Of a stretch of DNA of 45,268 nucleotides, positions 31,926-40,990 are shown piece after piece (position 1 is the stretch's first letter; every line of letters starts with the position of its first letter). This DNA comes from Mesostigma viride (Eukaryota > Streptophyta > Mesostigmatophyceae > Mesostigmatales > Mesostigmataceae). The position numbers and the translations under genes were made by a program. The stretch is from the NCBI GenBank assembly GCA_009746045.1, contig RPFO01001483.1, positions 148,501 through 193,768 of the forward strand, in the 5' to 3' direction. The notes under the pieces were generated by a model, which saw only the letters and a program-made list of their open reading frames with translations, did no database searches and was not told the DNA's origin.

Positions 31926-32730
31926 GTTTTGCGCGGCTAGGATGCCAGAACGACAGGGCAACGATTTGAAGCCACAGATTTCGTATCTCTACTAAGTACT
32001 GACCCGTCTGAACTTTCACAATTCGACGCGATCTTATTTTGACATTGTGGTGCACAGTGCGCGCACCGTGCGGAGGTGGCCATGGCGACGTGCGTTCCGT
32101 TAAAATATGGCTAATCCAGCGGGCGACAGGCGAAAAAATTAAGCCGATGGTTAAAAGTGATGTTCTATTATGATGTTTCAGGGCGTCCCCAACATCTACT
32201 GCTCCAACCTAGGGCCATTGCTGGTACTTTTGACGTCATGAAAGCAGCGTTTTGGACTAGTGGAATATGATTTTACAGCATAAAAAGTCCATTTTATCAT
32301 GAATGAACATGGCCAACAACCCCAAGTGCCCCTAAATTTCTCAATATTTGTAGAGAAATGCTACTTCTCATAATTAAAACCTGCACAAATGCACAATTTG
32401 GGGCATGCATGTGAAAGTTTGAAGTACAATGAGGTTTTACATTTTTCAATTATTAATGGTATCTCATTCTTCAATCAATCAATTTGCAATCGTCCAAACA
32501 ATTTATTCATTTCATACATGTCCGAATATGTTGAAAGAACACATGCAAGTGCTCAATCAGCGTGGACCCCCTTGGACGCGCCCCACCATATATACATTGG
32601 ACACGTCACCCCAACTACTAAACTGCCCAAAGTCACGGTAACTGATCCAACTACTATGTACATCTGCATTTCTCCACGTTGCGGTGGGCAATTACGTGCA
32701 AAACGCGATTTCGTGCAAAGTCCTCGCCCA
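31926..32730. other. Intergenic/3' flank of the large minus-strand gene
   Basis: No gene is recognised. Two minus-strand TGTAA words (RC of TTACA at about 32444 and 32271) lie 285 and 460 bases after the stop of the large gene and could be its polyadenylation signal. Confidence 0.35.
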
Positions 32731-33425
32731 TCATCGCTTGCCAGGTCGATATGAAGGAATGTTGTCCCAGCTGGCGCCTTCCTTCAGGAGAGTAACATGT
32801 TCTCTAGCGAACTTCAGAGGGAAACGAAACTTTTGCTCGCACTCATTACTCCAACCGAGGTCGTGCCCTTCATCAAACCATCTGAACACCACCTTCTCCC
32901 TCTCTTTGCCCAGGAGGGTGCCAAAGAGCGGAAAATCTTCCTTCTTGGGGTACTTGTGCTCCCAGTTTATGCACACGTCGTCTACCCATTTCGAACTCCA
33001 ACCTCCGCGACTCAGTTTCGCGCCATCCATAAAGCGCATCCGGACGTCCGGCCGAACGTCCCTGATTCGGTTTTCGGCCGTCGCATCTCTGCCCTGACCA
33101 CCACCCTTCTGCGGCTGTGCAGGTTCGTCGGCACCCTCCGTCTCCTGCCCCGCCCCTCGCCTGCCCCCTCCCCGACGTTTTGCCTTCTGCCCCTGCGCAG
33201 CCGCCGCCTCTGCCATCAACTCTTCGTACGTTTTTTCTGGCTGACCGCACGGTAAGGCTGGTGCGTGAGTTGGTGCGTTGGGTGGGAGCTCGTCCCCTCC
33301 CGCCCCCGGTTGTGCAACTGGTTCGCCGACCGCGGCCTGGCCAACAACACGGCCGGCCTCTCTGGACACAGTCCCAGACGCGGATCCACGGGGAAACCGA
33401 ACTGGAGTTTCTTCTTCGCCTTTCC
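32731..33425 (-). CDS. Large multi-exon gene, last exon
   Basis: On the minus strand the exon opens after a 3' splice site (GTGCAG, 33426-33431). The first two bases complete a Gly codon split by a phase-1 intron. It encodes about 230 residues: a Gly/Pro/Gln-rich region, a helix 'EKTYEELMAEAAAAQGQKAKRR', a basic Gly-rich stretch, then a compact C-terminal domain rich in Trp and charged residues ('GGWSSKWVDDVCINWEHKYPK', 'VVFRWFDEGHDLGWSNECEQKF'). It ends at a TGA. I do not recognise the domain. The open frame that extends upstream through the acceptor is an artefact. Confidence 0.75.
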
Positions 33426-33568
33426 CTGCACGTAAGCACATGCCAATTAACATGAATACGGAAGGGTCGTGTGAGAAATCAATGAAGCCATGGACTGATG
33501 CAAAAAAACTTATGTAGAAATATATATTAAGGTACTTATTAAACTCGTTTATTGAAAATGAAATTTAC
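33426..33568 (-). other. Intron, phase 1, 143 bp (no hairpin motif)
   Basis: GTAAAT follows ...GCC-G, and TTACGTGCAG precedes GG-AAA. Both flanking frames are restored as Gly-Lys-Gly-Glu. It is AT-rich, unlike the exons. It is one of three introns of this gene that lack the hairpin motif. Confidence 0.75.
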
Positions 33569-33896
33569 CGGCCGAATGTACCGTTGGAGCGTGGAAGGGC
33601 ATCCTTGGTCGATCGAAGATATCCGTAAATGTTAACGGTGCGGTCGATGTCCCTGGCGGCGCCTCAACATCGACCACCTCAGTCGGGCGCATCAATCCGG
33701 CAAACGCCGGCCCTCCACCTGAGACTTTCGGCGGACCCTCCACGTTACGAGCCTCCAATACCCTCTTCTGCAGTGGGGTGCTCGCAACAAAATCCGTGTC
33801 AGCCGACGGCTCCGGATCGTCATCCTCATTCAGCAGTATCGTGTTCGGGCATTGCTCCATCCCCGTCGAGCGGGGGGCAAAGTCATCACAACCGTC
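33569..33896 (-). CDS. Large multi-exon gene, penultimate exon
   Basis: About 109 codons of an acidic, then Pro/Val-rich frame: 'MEQCPNTILLNEDDDPEPS', 'LQKRVLEARNVEGPPKVSGGG', 'VVDVEAPPGTSTAPLTFTDIF'. It runs to the phase-1 donor at 33568. The 5' limit is uncertain. The acceptor CAG ends at 33901, but the reading frame fits an AAG acceptor four bases further on (33897), giving phase 0 with the exon that ends at 34390. If the 34.0-34.4 kb repeats are coding instead, one base is missing in the C6 run near 33867. Confidence 0.6.
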
Positions 33897-34036
33897 CTTC
33901 CTGACGACGGTACGGGATCGTCACCCAGACCCAAAGAAACCGAGGCGAGGGCGGGGGTCCCCTCAACCGGGGGTCCCCATGAATCCTGACGAGGCCTCAT
34001 TCCCACCTGTTGGACACGACCGCCTCCCGTAAATCG

Positions 34037-34380
34037 GGAACGCCCGCCGGCGCTACCAGTAACAGGCCGCGAGCCTGCTTCCTGCTGGCGATCCCCCTCC
34101 TCATCACAGATACGCCCGCCGGCGTTTCCAGTAACACGCTGCGAGCCTCCTTCCTGCTGGCGATCCCCCTCCTCATCACAGATACGCCCGCCGGCGTTTC
34201 CAGTAACAGGCCGCGAGCCTCCTTCCTGCTGGCGATCCCCCTCCTCATCACAGATACGCCCGCCGGCGTTTCCAGTAACAGGCCTCGAGCCTCCCTCCCG
34301 CTGGCGATCCCCCTCCTCGTCACAGATACGCCCGCCGGCGTTTCCAACGACAGGCCTCGAGTCTCCTTCACCAGCACGCT
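34037..34380. repeat. 72-bp tandem repeat, five units, carrying the hairpin-like motif
   Basis: 'ACGCCCGCCGGCG' recurs at 34037, 34109, 34181, 34253 and 34325 with exactly 72-bp steps. Each unit reads RATACGCCCGCCGGCGTTTCC on the plus strand: the island-wide motif, but in the opposite orientation to the intronic copies. The 72-bp period keeps two minus-strand frames open (24-residue units 'CDEEGDRQQEGGSRPVTGNAGG' or 'METPAGVSVMRRGIASRK'). A perfect donor GAG-GTAAGC at 34390 upstream suggests the repeats may be intronic (34389-33897). Coding and intronic readings are both open. Confidence 0.8.
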
Positions 34381-34389
34381 GGCGCTTAC

Positions 34390-36246
34390 CTCCCCCCCTG
34401 TTGTCTTCATCCCCCCCCATTGTCTCATCACGCAAGCCTCCATCACCCCGACTGCGCTTTTTCCCTCCCCTTCCATCTCCTCCCCCGTCCCTCTCCCCCT
34501 CCCCCCTCCTCCCATCTCCCCATCCCCATCCCCTTTCTCCCCCTCCGCCTGCCCCTCACCCATCCCGGGCGGGTGCCCCTCAGCAATATCCTCCTCCTCG
34601 TCCTCCTCGTCCTCCTCGTCCTCCTCGTCCTCCTCGTCCTCCTCCTCCTCCTCATCCTCCTCCTCCTCATCCTCCTCCTTCTCATCCTCATCCGCCTCCC
34701 CCTCTTCCCCCTTCTCCGAATCATCATCCTCATCAGACGAAGAATCGTCGTCGGAAAAGTATTTGAGGCCTTCCCACCCATCTTCAACAAGCCAATATTT
34801 GATAAGGCGGACCAGGCGCTTCCACCGGCGGATATGGGCGGGCTCCCCGAACACCAGCAGAACTCTGCAGGGTCCCCTAAAAAGGGCGTTGGTCATCTTG
34901 TCAACCACATCCCACACGACCGGGCTCAAATGCGAGGAGGGTTTGGGAATGTTGCTCTCCTCCGGAATGCAGTCTGCGTCCCACTTGCGCAGGTTCCTCC
35001 ACTTCTCGTTGCTGTCAGCTGCCAGGTCCAGCACAGCAAACGCCTGGTCCTCCAGCGACCGAGGAATTTTGTAATTCCCCGCGCACAACTCGTCCACCAC
35101 CTTCGTCACCACCAGATCCTTTCTTTTTTCGTTTTCCTTCCATGTCATTGTCCTGTATGCGATCCAGTCGGATCCCATCCTCACCCCCTTCCAATCGCTG
35201 TAGGCTTCCAACCTTTCCTTCCACCCCTTCTTGGCCTTGGTAGTCCCCTCCTCCGCCGCCTCCTCGACCTCCTTCTCGACCTCCGCCGCCGCCTCCTGTG
35301 GCACACCCAGCAGATGTTTGGTCTTCACCCCCAAATCGTCATACAAATGACGGGGGTGGGAAGCGAGCAGCCCTCTCGGGAACTTCCAGTCCTTCTGGTC
35401 GACCACTTTCCTTTTAGCCGGCGGAAGGTCCCTCAGCGTGAGAATGATCGCCCTCATGGCCGTGACGACCACCCGCCAAAAGTCTCTGGTCAGGCGGCAG
35501 TCGGCGATGAACTTGTCGAGGTCCGTGGCGAAGGTGCCCTTCAGCTTCACGCCAAACACGTGCTCCCTCACCAATACGGGGTCGAAAGTCCCGTTTAGTT
35601 GTTTGCAAGCGGCCATCAGCTCGGGGTTCTCCAGGAACTTGATGTGGGCGAATTGCTTTGCCGCCTCTATCAAATTCTTGGCGACTTCCATTATTTTTAT
35701 CAGGTTGCTGGGAGGGGCCTCACAGGACATGATCGGCGCTTGGATCAGGCTGTCGAAGTACTGGAAACTCGCAAGTTCCCGATGCGCGGTGAAAATGGAC
35801 AGTTCGTGCGCCTTGTCTTTAGGGCGCGTGTCAAGGAAGTCTTGCCGAGCCGCGATATCCTGTGCGATCGCCGGCTTGCCGTCGACAGCGGGCTTCAAAG
35901 GGTCCTCACACCAGAACAGCCAGCGCTGCATGAAGTTCTTCTGGTCCGGCCCCCACTTGTCCGTCTCTTCAGCCCCTCCTGCCTTGTCGCCTGCGCCGTC
36001 CCCTTCGGCCTTGGCTTGCTCTCCTTTCTGCCAAAAGGGCTTCACAATCGCCCAGATCTTGCCGTACAGAGGAGTTGGGAGAGACACGCCCTTCCCTCTC
36101 TTGACGGGTCCATATGCCTGGTAGGCCCGGTGCACATCCCCAAGCGCTGAGCCCCACGTTGCCTTGGCTTGGGCTGTGTCCTCGGCGTTCATGGCGTTCC
36201 CGAGCTGCCTGACAACTTCGATCATCTTGCCGACTTGTTCGGTAAC
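34390..36246 (-). CDS. Large multi-exon gene, main exon (619 codons)
   Basis: The exon starts after the acceptor GATGCAG (36247-36253), with 'VTEQVGKMIEVVRQLGNAM', and stays open to the donor at 34390, phase 0 at both ends. The first 440 residues look globular and helix-rich ('KFLENPELMAACKQLNGTF', 'RDFWRVVVTAMRAIILTLRDLP', 'DVVDKMTNALFRGPCRVLLVF'). A segment with 'EVEKEVEEAAEEGTTKAKK' is a likely coiled coil. From about residue 495 comes a run of nearly pure Asp/Glu (34580-34760), then a Gly/Met-rich acidic tail. Such acidic tracts are common in chromatin and nucleolar proteins, but I recognise no domain and infer no function. An ORF track extension upstream to 36306 is intron sequence. Confidence 0.78.
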
Positions 36247-36435
36247 CTGCATCCCCGTAGGGCAACAACGCGCAGAGACACATCGACAGTCCTCCCAAAT
36301 AAGCACAACTCAACTGAGAACAAGAATACGACTGACAGAAACGCCGGCGGTCGCATCTTGACCGAACTAATGGCATACTGAAATTAACACAAGAAAACCA
36401 CTTATAGAAACGCCGGCGGTCGCAACCTGGCTTAC
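36247..36435 (-). other. Intron, phase 0, 189 bp, with two hairpin motifs
   Basis: The donor AAG-GTAAGC and the acceptor GATGCAG-GTT join 'WWQIREQK' to 'VTEQVGKM'. Two motif copies (36406-36426, 36337-36356) are each followed by a TTTCAG or TTCTCAG, as if an original intron of about 70 bp had been duplicated in tandem. The first copy lies nine bases after the donor. Confidence 0.78.
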
Positions 36436-37621
36436 CTTCTGTTCACGGATCTGCCACCAGGTCGGCAGGATGGTCTCACCCTTGAGCATCTGCACGTCCA
36501 CCCCCCGAAATTCGTCCAATCAGTTGCCCACTCCTCCAGCTTCGCCGCGGCCACGGTCTTCGTGACCTCCTGCTCCTTCCCTCCCCGCGCAACGACCCTG
36601 AGCTTTTCCGCCTTCATGAAACCATTCAGCATTGCCTGGTACCACACAGATCTTTGGTCCACCGTCATATTGTCGGTGACCAGTTCGAATTTCACCGATT
36701 TGATGAGTGTGGTAAAGTGGTTCCCGTCCAGCACGAGAAAGCCGCAAATGGCTGGCGGCAACGGTGGCTTCTTCTCGAATGGAGCCATCTCCCAGGCGGA
36801 CTTGCACAAACTGTCCAAAAGCGCGGCCTTTCTCACGTCCACGGGCTTAAGATCGTCCAGCAAATCGGCCCGTCCTGTCAGAACCGCGGTGGAAGCAGCT
36901 TCGGCCATTCCCTTGGCCGAACTCGTTCGCAGGTAGATATCAATTTCTTCGTCAGTCATTGCGCGAGCGTAGCCAGCCTTCATTGTCCGTGCCCCCCCAT
37001 CTCCCCGAAGAGTTGCGCGAGCTGACGCTGGGTGCCTTCCTTTTTCATCCAGTCATGAAAAGTGTTGGGGCACCGGTCAGCCAAAAACTGGAACGAGTAC
37101 CGCCACACAGGAATCACCAGCTTGTCGTGGCCGTAGTCGGACTCCGAGTTTGCAAAAATGGTGGCGTTCTGCTCGGCTCTAGACAGATGCAAGTCTCGTG
37201 CGAGGAGCTTCTGAGGCCCCACGAACAGGTTCCTTGTCCACACCCGATTTCGATGCACCAAGGCTTTGGACATCTCATCGAGGTCCCGAGGCTGAACGGC
37301 AAGCTGCTTCCGTAACCGTTTGCCCTTCGCGATCTCATCGTTCACATCCAGGATGTCATCATCATCCTGCGACACCGGGGACTTCTCCCATTTCTCAAGC
37401 AGAGACACGGGAGCATCCGCAACCTCCAAGTCCTTTCCTTTCCCCTTTCCCTTCAGCGCCTTCCCCTTGTAGGTCGCAAGTGCTTCGGAGAGTCCCTTCT
37501 GGTGTTCGTCGACGGCAGCAGTCCACGTACTATCTATTTTCATGTTCTCGCGGCGCGCGTGCTGGTCGAGGCTGATTGAGTACAGGATGGCCGCGTGGGT
37601 CGCCCTCTCGGCCTGCACGTA
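36436..37621 (-). CDS. Large multi-exon gene, 396-codon exon with two single-base breaks
   Basis: The exon begins after ATCACTGCAG with 'YVQAERATHAAILYSISLDQH' and ends at 'LPTWWQIREQK'. Two frame breaks occur. The C7 run at 36992-36998 (plus strand) needs one more base to connect '...LAQLFGEMGG' to 'MKAGYARAMTDEEIDIYL'. The C6 run at 36501-36506 needs one more to connect 'DWTNFGG' to 'VDVQMLKGETILP'. With both repaired the exon is phase 0 at both ends. Both breaks are missing bases in G/C homopolymers, which suggests sequencing error rather than decay. The protein is charged and helical ('KLRKQLAVQPRDLDEMSKAL'-type); no family is recognised. Confidence 0.7.
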
Positions 37622-38063
37622 CTGCAGTGATGCGAAAAAATCAGGAAAGCATAACCAAAAGGAATAAAGTAAATGTCGATTGAGAAACGCCGGCCGTCGC
37701 AACCTACATGAAACCTGAACCTCAACATCAAAGCCCCCCTCACAACAGAGGTATACTTACCTCGTTCCCCTTAACAATGATATGAAAAAATCAGGAAAGC
37801 ATAACCGAAAGGAATAAAGTAAATGTCACACTTGAGAAACGCCGGCCGTCGCAACCTAGATGAAACCTAAACCTCAAGATCAGAGCCCCCCTCACAACAG
37901 AGGTACACTTGGCTCATTTCCCTCAACGATGCGAAATCAGGAAAGGAAGTAAGTGTTAGTCAAAAGGAAGTAAGTGTCACACTTAAGAAACGCCGGCCGT
38001 CGCAACCTACATGAAACGTGGACCTCAAGAACAAAGCCCCCCTCACAACAGAGGTAGACTTAC
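37622..38063 (-). other. Intron, phase 0, 442 bp, tandemly triplicated with three hairpin motifs
   Basis: The donor is GAATGAG-GTAAGT and the acceptor CACTGCAG-TAC. The interior is three copies of a 151-bp unit, with motifs at 37986, 37835 and 37683. Each unit carries a remnant of the upstream exon end plus donor: GAATGAG-GTAAGT (first, used), GAAATGAG-CCAAGT (second, donor lost) and GAACGAG-GTAAGT (third, donor intact). So exon tail and intron were duplicated together, a visible intermediate of intron growth. Confidence 0.8.
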
Positions 38064-38568
38064 CTCATTCCCCTCAACCGCTGTTGCTTCAGCCGCTTTC
38101 TTCGACCCCTTCGCGATCTTCGGAGACTTGTCCTGGCGGGCATCGTGTTCCTTCAACATCTTGATCAGAGTCTTGGCGTCCTTCTCCGTCACCGTCAACA
38201 GTTTACACTTCCTCTCCTTCCCTTTGCCCTCGAACAGGTTCTCCTGCATCCACTTTATCAAGGCCTTGGCGCTCGGGATTTCCTCAGGCTGTGTGGCGCC
38301 ATCGGGCCGGCACGCATTCTTCACGATCAACTCAGCGACTTGATGGAGAATCATCATCTGGTTCCGTACCTCAGGTGGGGCTTCTTCCGTTCTCACCTCG
38401 GCCACAACCCACTTTGCCAACTTCTTCAGTTGATAAGCATCCGCTTGCTCCTTAAAGCGTGTCATTTTCGCAGAATCGCCGTCGCTTACCCGCGCCCTCT
38501 GACACAGGCTCACCGACAGCGATAGCCCCCTCTCCCTGGAGATTTGCCCCACCCTGACGACCGGCTTC
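38064..38568 (-). CDS. Large multi-exon gene, 168-codon exon
   Basis: After the acceptor TTCTTGCAG the frame (one base completes a split codon) reads 'KPVVRVGQISRERGLSLSVSLCQRARVSDGD', then 'TRFKEQADAYQLKKLAKWVV', 'NQMMILHQVAELIVKNACR', 'EKDAKTLIKMLKEHDARQDKSPK', ending in 'EATAVEGNE' at the donor. The content is mostly helical and basic. I do not recognise the family. The in-phase join to the exons on both sides supports this frame over the alternative open one. Confidence 0.75.
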
Positions 38569-38692
38569 CTGCAAGAACATTATCAACGGAAGATTTTTAA
38601 TGTAAGAAAAGTGTAAAGAAACGCCGGCCGTCGTAACTCTGTCCATTGAGGACGAACCTAAACTTTCGATTACTAAGTCAACGGTAACTTAC
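38569..38692 (-). other. Intron, phase 2, 124 bp, with one hairpin motif
   Basis: GTAAGT follows GGGGAAGG, and TTCTTGCAG ends it. The motif copy is at 38617-38637, 56 bases after the donor, nearly the same distance as in the triplicated intron (57 bases). Confidence 0.78.
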
Positions 38693-38773
38693 CCTTCCCC
38701 CCTCTGCAGTGGAACCACCGTAAGATCCACTTCCCCTCCTGTCACCGCCCTCTTGCTGCTCGAACGGACTTCC
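38693..38773 (-). CDS. Large multi-exon gene, 81-bp exon
   Basis: The short exon lies between ATTTTTACAG and GTAAGT, phase 2 on both sides. It reads 'EVRSSSKRAVTGGEVDLTVVPLQRGEG'-like residues, joining smoothly to 'KPVVRVGQ' in the next exon. Its length is a multiple of three. Confidence 0.72.
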
Positions 38774-38900
38774 CTGTAAAAATAGCAAACGCGATTGTCC
38801 ATTCACAAGAAAAAAATTACTACAAAAATAAACAAGGATATACGCACGCAAACCTTTTCAATACAAGTAAACCGGAGAGGAATCTGACGCACTCATGTAC

Positions 38901-38957
38901 CTGGGTGCTTCCCGCCATTGAGCGGGCTTCTCTTGCACCAACATCCTCTTGCCGGCC
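38901..38957 (-). CDS. Large multi-exon gene, short exon (47 or 57 bp)
   Basis: The exon ends at CCCAG-GTACAT and encodes 'RMLVQEKPAQWREAP'. The strong acceptor TTCGCAG ends at 38958, but joining it to the previous exon (phase 0 end) would break the frame. The AAG ten bases further (exon start 38947) keeps it. Either the weaker acceptor is used or there is an indel. Confidence 0.55.
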
Positions 38958-39078
38958 CTGCGAACATTTCAACGGAAAGTAAAAATCCGCTTAGTTGTCG
39001 GAAATGACATGTCTGGCGAATATTGCAAAAAAATGCGTATTGTATTTCACGACATCAATTTAATGGGCGGAGACTTAC

Positions 39079-39753
39079 GAAGATCGGCCCGCCACCTTCC
39101 AAATTGCCCAGCGTCATATCGAAAACATCGAGGACTTCCCCTCCATCGACCCCCTTCCCCCTTCCCCTCTGCCGCGGCGGGGGCATATCGCCCGTCGCGA
39201 CCGGCTTGGAAGTCGCGGGGGGATCCCTTGCGGTTGAGGGCACTGCGGCCGACTCGTGCACACTCTCCCCCCTCTTTTGGGCTACTGCGGCAGGCGCGGC
39301 ATGGGAGGGCGCGGCGGCTACTGTCTCTGGCGCATTCTGAGCCAACCGACGCAACCTTAGCTCCTGCTGGAGCAGGGTTTCGAAACGAGGCATGAATGTG
39401 CGCTTGGAGGTATAAGGCACCTTGGCGACTTCAGGTTTGTCATTAAGGATGTCTTGGTACAGCGCGAATTGCTGTTCACGAGTGCCATTCGCGAGTCGCT
39501 CAAACCGCTCAATCTGAATCCGCTTAACCGGATCGTCCACCATCTCAAGACCACCGTGGTACTCATCCTTCCCAGTGACCGCGGCAAAGCTGACACCAGA
39601 TTCCACCATTGGGGGCGGCGTGCCCTCCCTTGCACGCTTGTGAGGAGGCTGTTGTGGGGAGGCGCCTTGGGCCTGAACTGGTTGCCCTTCTGACCCTTCC
39701 CCCCTAGGGGGAGAGTCGCCGACCACCTGCGATGTAGGGCCGCCCTTTTCCAT
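39079..39753 (-). CDS. Large multi-exon gene, 5' coding exon (225 codons)
   Basis: The frame opens with ATG at 39753, directly after TTTGTGTTGCAG, which itself looks like a 3' splice site. It is Pro/Gly/Gln-rich at first with a basic 'HKRAREG' (possible nuclear signal), then contains a helical domain ('VKRIQIERFERLANGTREQQ', 'MPRFETLLQQELRLRRLAQN'), an Ala/Pro linker, and ends 'DVFDMTLGNLEGGGPIF' at the donor GTAAGT. It is either the first exon of the large gene or, via the donor at 40020, continuous with the 40021-40710 ORF. It is not a known family. Confidence 0.72.
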
Positions 39754-40020
39754 CTGCAACACAAAACAAAAAAATTGGAAAAAACATACGAGTCAGCAGG
39801 AAGATGCGCCCCACGTCGCAACTCAATACAAAAAATGCATCATTATGTCAAGGTACAAACAACGTTATAATTCAGAATGAACAGAGATTCATAACAAGAG
39901 AACGACGCACTAAAAGATGCGACCGCCGTCGCAACTTTCGTCAATTCACTCTCTATACAAACAACTCTATGTCCCTCATAAAGAATCAATTGGCAAGGAA
40001 ATGCAAAAAAATTCCGTTAC
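39754..40020 (-). other. Intron or intergenic spacer with two hairpin motifs
   Basis: Copies are at 39915-39935 and 39802-39822. The first forms the best hairpin of the set (TGCGAC-GGCG-GTCGCA, six pairs). GTG-GTAACG (40015-40020) and TTGTGTTGCAG could splice the upstream ORF to ATG-GAA-AAG in phase 0. Otherwise the upstream ORF ends at 39976 and this is a spacer. Confidence 0.55.
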
Positions 40021-40710
40021 CACCTCCGTCGACCCATAAGTGGTTCGCGAATGGGAAATCGCTGCTGATTTTCGGTCGAGCCCTTCACGGTATTTTCGAA
40101 ATCTCGAGGCAAGGTTGCGCGGAAGAGGGCCCCCCTCAATCATGCGTGCGATCGGACTGGCCATGGAAACGGATACCTGGTTCCTGGACTGCCTTGCACG
40201 GTCAACCATCTTGAAACTTCCCCGGAGAAGGAAATCAGACGTCAGACGGTTGAATATGCGAACGTCAAGATTTGACCAACCCATCATCCATTCCACCACC
40301 TTCTCCGCGGCATCATGGAAGACCTGCCTCTCATCCGCCACTCCTCGAGACCCAAACACACAATCGGCCGTGTTATCGTCGTGCCTCTTAAGGCGAATGT
40401 TCACGTCCTCTTTGTCATCATCCATTTCCGACAGCCGAATTACAGCCCTTTTGGCTCCGTCCACTCCATCCTCAAGAAGGACGTCCATCTGCGCCCCTCC
40501 CACACAATTGTTGTCAACGTATTGTTGCAAATGACGGGAAATCATGTCCTTTCCAAAAGCTACGATGTGTTCCCCACACAGACCCATGTCGGTAATTGAC
40601 AGCTTTTTACATTTCCTATCCCGGCACTTCTTTTCGGGATCCTTCTCAAAAATCCGGAAAACAGCGTCCTGATATGGACGTCCCCTTATGTCGACCGTCA
40701 GACTGGACAT
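39976..40710 (-). CDS. Half-MYND-like zinc-knuckle protein A (244 aa), or first exon of the large gene
   Basis: ATG at 40710 follows TTTCGCAG. Residues about 28-48 contain 'KKCRDRKCKKLSITDMGLCGEH', a C-x4-C-x10-C-x2-H knuckle. Its spacing is identical to that in the neighbouring 40991-41857 protein and to the first half of the MYND finger at 42324-43079, so the three are probably related. The rest has charged helices ('VFHDAAEKVVEWMMGW', 'NRLTSDFLLRGSFKMVDRARQ'). It may bind zinc and a partner protein, but no function is known. If the donor at 40020 is used, the last 15 residues are replaced and the protein continues into the large gene. Confidence 0.65.
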   Translation of the reverse strand: MSSLTVDIRGRPYQDAVFRIFEKDPEKKCRDRKCKKLSITDMGLCGEHIVAFGKDMISRHLQQYVDNNCVGGAQMDVLLEDGVDGAKRAVIRLSEMDDDKEDVNIRLKRHDDNTADCVFGSRGVADERQVFHDAAEKVVEWMMGWSNLDVRIFNRLTSDFLLRGSFKMVDRARQSRNQVSVSMASPIARMIEGGPLPRNLASRFRKYREGLDRKSAAISHSRTTYGSTEVVTEFFCISLPIDSL

Positions 40711-40990
40711 CTGCGAAACCAGAACATACCGGCCGCGAGTAGTTTATATTATTAAAAAAAACTGGCATTTATTAAGTCATCTTCATCTATTTATGCGAGC
40801 TAAAATTTGAAGAAAATGCAACAAAGAAACGCCCTGGGGCGCAACTTCCTCAACAACCACTTTCTACGTACAAACGAATGGCAATCACATCGACTACGAT
40901 TGTCACTACATACGAATGTCCAGACAATATAATGTGTATGTAGAGGGGGGGCATTCAAGACCAGAGAAACGCCGGCGGGCGCAACTCATA
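40711..40990 (-). other. Intergenic spacer with two hairpin motifs
   Basis: Copies are at 40965-40985, starting five bases after the TGA stop codon of the upstream gene, and at 40825-40845. Both form clean 5-pair hairpins with different loops (CGCC and CCAG). The spacer ends in AT-rich sequence (TTAATAATATAAAC) followed by GGCCGGTATGTT, a 12-mer also found upstream of the ATG at 41857. That is likely a core promoter or 5' leader shared by the paired genes. Confidence 0.6.

Noticed and set aside
30166-32055. 629-codon ORF of Leu-Thr-His-Ser repeats
   Set aside because: It is translation of (TGAG)n; the non-repeat ends show no domain.
34010-35598. Plus-strand ORFs of 354 and 392 codons opposite the large gene
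   Set aside because: These Ser- or Leu/Pro-rich frames mirror the acidic tract and helical domains on the minus strand, where splice sites and phases support the real gene.
36980-36986. Two overlapping genes joined by an ATGA stop/start overlap
   Set aside because: This is a bacterial-style arrangement. One added base in the adjacent C7 run gives a continuous exon with proper splice phases.
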